Assembly (NCBI RefSeq): GCF_002159705.1 | Contig: NZ_NFJD01000001.1 | Coordinates: forward strand, 186,001-250,000 | DNA length: 64,000 nt | Direction of reading: 5' to 3' | Source of the DNA: Elusimicrobium sp. An273 | GTDB taxonomy: Bacteria; Elusimicrobiota; Elusimicrobia; Elusimicrobiales; Elusimicrobiaceae | In this document: positions 60,524 to 64,000 of the stretch, one piece after another | Position numbering within the stretch: the first letter of the stretch is position 1 | Layout of the letters: every line of letters begins with the position of its first letter | The notes under the pieces: model-generated | The model's input: only the letters and a program-made list of their open reading frames with translations | Databases searched by the model: none | What the model was told of the DNA's origin: nothing | Program-made: the position numbers and the translations under genes

Positions 60524-62545
60524 CTAATCGTCGCGTTCATCGCGTTTTTGGTTATGATAGAACTGATAGCGCGAGGTTTCATACAATCCCAGCGCCAAGT
60601 TTTTCATATGCTCAAAGCGGGCAGGGTCTTTCTTTGAGATATCTTCATTATAATTATCCGCCGTAAACTTGTAAAGGCCCTCTTTCCCGCCGGAATTGTG
60701 GTAGTAGTATTCCCCCTGCACAAAGCCAATGGTGGCGGGCGTGCTGGCCCAGCCGTAAATCAGCGAACCGGGTTCCGCTTCGGAGTCCGTCAGCACGTCG
60801 CGGCCGATGGCCCGCGTAAAATACGGGCGGCCCAAAAGCCCCATGGCAATGGGCAGAATATCCACTTGGCTGGCCGTACGGCTGATTACCTGCGGTTTTT
60901 CAATCGGTTTGCCGGCGATAATCAGCGGGATTTGGTGGTTAATCAAGTTCAAATCCACATAGCCGCGCGGCATATTTTCGGACTGCGGGGCCGAGAGGCC
61001 GTGATCGCCGAAAATAAAGAAAACCGTGTTGTCATAATAGTCCGACTTTTCGGCCAATTTAAAGAATTCCCGCAAGGCATGGTCGGAAAAACGCAGCGAG
61101 TTGTATTCCGCCACGCTGACAAAACTGCGCTTGTGCGCCAATTCTTCCCCAATGTCCTTGGGTTCAAAACCGGCGTTGTCGTCCGGAATGGTGTAGGGGC
61201 GGTGATAGCCGGCCGTTTGGATAATGGCAAAGAAGGGTTTCTTCTTGGCTTTTTGTTCTTCATCCAAAATGCGGTTTGCTTCCCGGAACAAATCCAAGTC
61301 CGAAATGCCCCACACGTCGTTGCGGTGTTCGTTTTTAAAATGACCTTCTTCATACATATGCACATCCGTCAGGTTATGCTCCAAAATACCGCGGATGTTG
61401 CCCCAGCTGGCGCTGCCGCCGATGAAGAAATACTTTTCATAATCCCGCAAGGCGTTTACCACTACATGCTGGTCTACAATCAGCGGATTGCGGGAGCTGG
61501 TTTTAAAAGAAGTTACGTCCGGAATGCCCGTTACCGTGGCGAACACGGCCCGCGCGGTGGCGGAAGTGGGCGCAAAGAAATTATTAAACAGAATAGATCT
61601 TTCCGACAATTCTTTTACAAACGGCGTGGGGTCGATGTCGGGATTGGTCATGGAAAGTTTGTTCCACGCCAGCGATTCCATAAAAATAACCACCACGTTG
61701 TAATCTTTCCGCTCGGCGGCAGGTTTGCCGGCAATTACTCTTTCAAAATTCAGCGTTTCTTTATTGGGCTGATCCACCTGCAAGTATTTGGAAACGGCGT
61801 CATAGTACCGGCGGGTTTTTTCTTCGTCATAGCTGTCCGCCTTTACAAACCGGGCCGTATCATAGATGTTCAGCACCGGGTTCAGCGTCAGGTTGCAGAT
61901 GAAGTTGTTGGTGGAGTGATAGGCGTTGCTCCAGCGCAGCGGATACTGGCTCAGCTGGCCAAACATCAGCGCCCCCGTCAGCAACAGGCCGCCAAAGAAC
62001 CATCCCAAATTGCCTTTCCAGCGGTAAGAATCCGTTTGGGCGAACGCTTTCTTTTGCACATAATTGGCAAACCAACCGCCCAAAACGCCCCACAAAGCGA
62101 GTCCCAACAGCCCCCAAACCACCGGATACGTCTCCCACGCCATTTGTAGGGAGATCAGCGGGTTTTCGGCATATTTTAAAATAGAGTAGTTGATGCGCAT
62201 GGAAATATAGGAATAGTGCGCAAAATCCAGAAAATACACCAATAACACGACGGCTTCCAACACGCCGTACAGCCACGCCATTCCTTTGCGGATGGCCCGC
62301 GCTTTGTGCCAAAAAGCGCACACGGTAAAATACAGGCCCAGCGGAATGGCCAATGCACAGGCCAGGCGCATATCAAATTTGGCACCTACATAAAAGGTTT
62401 CCCACAATTCCGGGTAGGACTGCGGCACCAACGCGGCACGGAATACAAACAGGAAAATGCCGCGCATCAGCGTAAAAAGCAACCAGTTCGCCAAGATGAA
62501 CCCAAAATAGGCTTTAATCCACCCCGGCAGGACAATTTTCTTCAT
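60524..62545 (-). CDS. LTA-synthase-like phosphoglycerol/phosphoethanolamine transferase (sulfatase fold)
   Basis: This 673-aa protein has five membrane helices in the first 210 residues and a large periplasmic alkaline-phosphatase/sulfatase domain. VVIFMESLAWNKLS supplies the metal-binding Glu, FFAPTSATARAVFATVTG the nucleophile Thr/Ser, and FFIFGDHGLSAP the Asp-His pair. In Gram-positives the family polymerises lipoteichoic acid. In diderms, relatives such as OpgB/MdoB or EptA-type enzymes decorate periplasmic glucans or LPS, which is more likely here. GGAGGAG precedes the ATG at 62545. It is the first gene of the operon with lemA-htpX. Confidence 0.9.
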   Translation of the reverse strand: MKKIVLPGWIKAYFGFILANWLLFTLMRGIFLFVFRAALVPQSYPELWETFYVGAKFDMRLACALAIPLGLYFTVCAFWHKARAIRKGMAWLYGVLEAVVLLVYFLDFAHYSYISMRINYSILKYAENPLISLQMAWETYPVVWGLLGLALWGVLGGWFANYVQKKAFAQTDSYRWKGNLGWFFGGLLLTGALMFGQLSQYPLRWSNAYHSTNNFICNLTLNPVLNIYDTARFVKADSYDEEKTRRYYDAVSKYLQVDQPNKETLNFERVIAGKPAAERKDYNVVVIFMESLAWNKLSMTNPDIDPTPFVKELSERSILFNNFFAPTSATARAVFATVTGIPDVTSFKTSSRNPLIVDQHVVVNALRDYEKYFFIGGSASWGNIRGILEHNLTDVHMYEEGHFKNEHRNDVWGISDLDLFREANRILDEEQKAKKKPFFAIIQTAGYHRPYTIPDDNAGFEPKDIGEELAHKRSFVSVAEYNSLRFSDHALREFFKLAEKSDYYDNTVFFIFGDHGLSAPQSENMPRGYVDLNLINHQIPLIIAGKPIEKPQVISRTASQVDILPIAMGLLGRPYFTRAIGRDVLTDSEAEPGSLIYGWASTPATIGFVQGEYYYHNSGGKEGLYKFTADNYNEDISKKDPARFEHMKNLALGLYETSRYQFYHNQKRDERDD

Positions 62546-62736
62546 AACTCCTCCGAAAGTAACTTTCTTATATGATATCAAATCTAAACGCCGGGCTAAA
62601 TGCCCTTTCGCCCCCTCAAAGACCCATATAAAGACCTATATTTGGAAGGGCCAATTGGGTTTTAAAAATAGGACTAAAGACCCTTGTGAGCACTTTATAA
62701 AAGCTTTATGCTATTTATATAGATAAAGGAAGGAGC

Positions 62737-62750
62737 ATATATATATATAT
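62737..62750 (+). repeat. (AT)7 dinucleotide repeat between Shine-Dalgarno and start codon
   Basis: Seven AT units end in the ATG of the last gene. The GGAAGGAG Shine-Dalgarno lies just before the repeat. Spacing is 13 nt after GGAG, longer than ideal. Gain or loss of units would change the spacing. Confidence 0.85.
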
Positions 62751-64000
62751 GTCCATTGGAAAATATCTTGTATTTTGTTTGGTTGCCGCCTCTACAGCCA
62801 CTTCGGCGCTGGCCCAAGGCGTCGGGGGTTCGGCGGCCAAAATGATTGAAAAATCCGTTACGGCTTCTAAATTATTACAACAAAACTCTTCCGCGGCTTT
62901 TCTGCGTGAAACCACATTAAAAAATTATTTTTCTTCTTTGGAAGAGTTCCGCCACGCCCTTCGGTCAAACCCCGCTTGGGCGCTTTCTCCCGCAGCGGCT
63001 TCCAGCCGGAAGCAACTGCAGGCCATGGGGCTTTCCCTGCCCGCTCTTCCGCCGGCTTCGGCGGATGTAGCTGCAAAAGAAAAATATCTCCAAGCCCTTT
63101 CCGATATTTTGTACCGCGAGGCAAAAGCATTGGGCCAAATTGTTCAGGCCAACCCGATTCCGGCCTTTCGCACGCCCCATCTTAAAACACTCGTCGAAGC
63201 CGCCAAAACCAACGGCGAACGCTCCCTGCTCAAGCCCTTCACGGTGCCCGCTCCGGATACCTTTTTTGCAGCCGGCGACCCTGACTTTTCCCTGCAAGTG
63301 TCGGGCGTGGGCCAAGTGAGAATTACGCCTTTTATCCCCTCCGAAGACCGGGGCAGCTCTTTATATATAGATCCGGTAGAATATGGCTTTTTCTGCTCTC
63401 ATCTCTTGGCCGGCCCTCAGCAGGCGCTTGATCAAATTGCCAAAAACGACCGCCTGCCCCAAAAGCAAAAAGAATTGATGCTCTCCGTAATGAAAAACAC
63501 TTTTTCTTTATTGGATTTTAACTTCGTACGCAAATACATCATTGCATTTAACCGCCTGCCGCTGGTAGAAACGCCCGCCAATACGGAAATGGAAAAGCTC
63601 TATCAAGCCCAGGGATACGCGGCGGCACAAGAAAAGCGGTTACTTCAAAAATTAAAATCCGCCGGCCGCTGGACGCCCCAGGATTACGAGGCCTTCATCA
63701 GCTGGTCGGTTTATCTGGATCCGCAACAGGCGCAATTACTGCTCAAAGCGATTACTTATTTAGAGCCGGATGCGGCTCTGTTGGTATTGGCGCACCCGCT
63801 TGAGTCCAGCCTCGTCAAAAAAATTGAAGGACAAATAACGCACCTTCAAAACAACCGCCATCTGATCTGGCCCAACGGAATCATCCTTTCCAAAATGCCT
63901 TTGCTGCAGACCCCGCAGAACATGCAGGCGGCCTGGAAAAAAGAATTGACCGAATACTTAGACATCTTGCAAACACGGCTGTCTAAGTTGGCCCAAGAAA
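62749..64000 (+). CDS. secreted protein of unknown function (3' end outside window)
   Basis: The frame is open from the ATG at 62749 through 417 codons to the right edge. The signal peptide is MSIGKYLVFCLVAASTATSA with likely cleavage after ALA. The mature part is mostly helical, with many Ala, Leu, Gln and Lys residues. A middle segment (DFSLQVSGVGQVRITPF, then SSLYIDPVEYGFF) looks like beta structure. I do not recognise a family, and no catalytic motif is seen. It stands alone after a 203-bp gap that holds three AAAGACC repeats. Confidence 0.8.
   Translation, partial: MSIGKYLVFCLVAASTATSALAQGVGGSAAKMIEKSVTASKLLQQNSSAAFLRETTLKNYFSSLEEFRHALRSNPAWALSPAAASSRKQLQAMGLSLPALPPASADVAAKEKYLQALSDILYREAKALGQIVQANPIPAFRTPHLKTLVEAAKTNGERSLLKPFTVPAPDTFFAAGDPDFSLQVSGVGQVRITPFIPSEDRGSSLYIDPVEYGFFCSHLLAGPQQALDQIAKNDRLPQKQKELMLSVMKNTFSLLDFNFVRKYIIAFNRLPLVETPANTEMEKLYQAQGYAAAQEKRLLQKLKSAGRWTPQDYEAFISWSVYLDPQQAQLLLKAITYLEPDAALLVLAHPLESSLVKKIEGQITHLQNNRHLIWPNGIILSKMPLLQTPQNMQAAWKKELTEYLDILQTRLSKLAQE

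Noticed and set aside
60698-62149. 483-codon plus-strand open frame
   Set aside because: Antisense to the LTA-synthase-like gene, which has intact motifs; composition is His/Val/Gly/Phe-rich, typical of a shadow frame.

Overview
This window is typical bacterial chromosome, about 95% coding, with short operons on both strands and many clean stem-loop terminators. It looks like a diderm (LPS-type) anaerobe. It carries lptE, lptF, lptG and a KdsC-type phosphatase (LPS core and export), a very large outer-membrane barrel protein ending in Phe, a type IV prepilin and pilT. Phosphatidylethanolamine synthesis is present (psd-pssA), and a ptb-buk pair suggests acyl-phosphate fermentation. The type IV pilin family, the gene content and the moderate GC suggest an Elusimicrobiota member, possibly gut-associated. 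That placement is inference from protein style, not from a marker search.

Layout. 1-4.7 kb: a partial secreted metzincin-like protease, a small MscS-type channel, recG and a secreted ankyrin protein. 4.7-9.2 kb (minus): kdsC-tmk-holB-metG, plus a prepilin. 9.3-18.4 kb (plus): clpC-recA, xerD, leuS-lptE-holA. 18.4-22 kb: a candidate operator palindrome, dedA, and a minus-strand metallophosphoesterase/NagZ-like pair that overlaps dedA tail to tail. 22-26.4 kb: gltX, a GYF_2 membrane protein, pilT. 26.4-31.6 kb: a short uvrC, rpsT, nupG-type transporter, yajQ and a TPR protein. 31.7-36.7 kb (minus): buk-ptb-M23 peptidase-two tandem AAA_28 P-loop paralogues-SEC-C protein. 36.7-41.6 kb: lpd-trmJ, then radC-cysteine desulfidase, then comF. 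41.6-50.9 kb: the 1884-residue SprA-like barrel, a secreted trypsin-fold protease with a Cys at the nucleophile position, and lptF-lptG. 51-55.4 kb: response regulator, phosphohexomutase, tmRNA, NYN nuclease, tRNA-Leu, psd-pssA. 55.5-64 kb: an RDD/pilin-like fusion, an SGLT-type symporter, a divergent LemA, lemA-htpX with an LTA-synthase-like protein, and a partial secreted protein of unknown function.

Most of the window is housekeeping. The parts that deserve attention are: (i) repeated leaderless gene starts, where a TANAAT box lies 5-7 nt before the ATG and no Shine-Dalgarno is present; (ii) the SprA-like giant barrel next to a possible cysteine-nucleophile chymotrypsin-fold protease; (iii) a tmRNA whose predicted tag ends in WANA instead of LAA; (iv) a UvrC without its C-terminal HhH region; (v) tandem AAA_28 P-loop paralogues in a cell-envelope/fermentation operon; and (vi) an RDD membrane protein carrying a pilin-like C-terminal domain. 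tRNA-Leu and tmRNA both lack an encoded CCA, so CCA must be added enzymatically.
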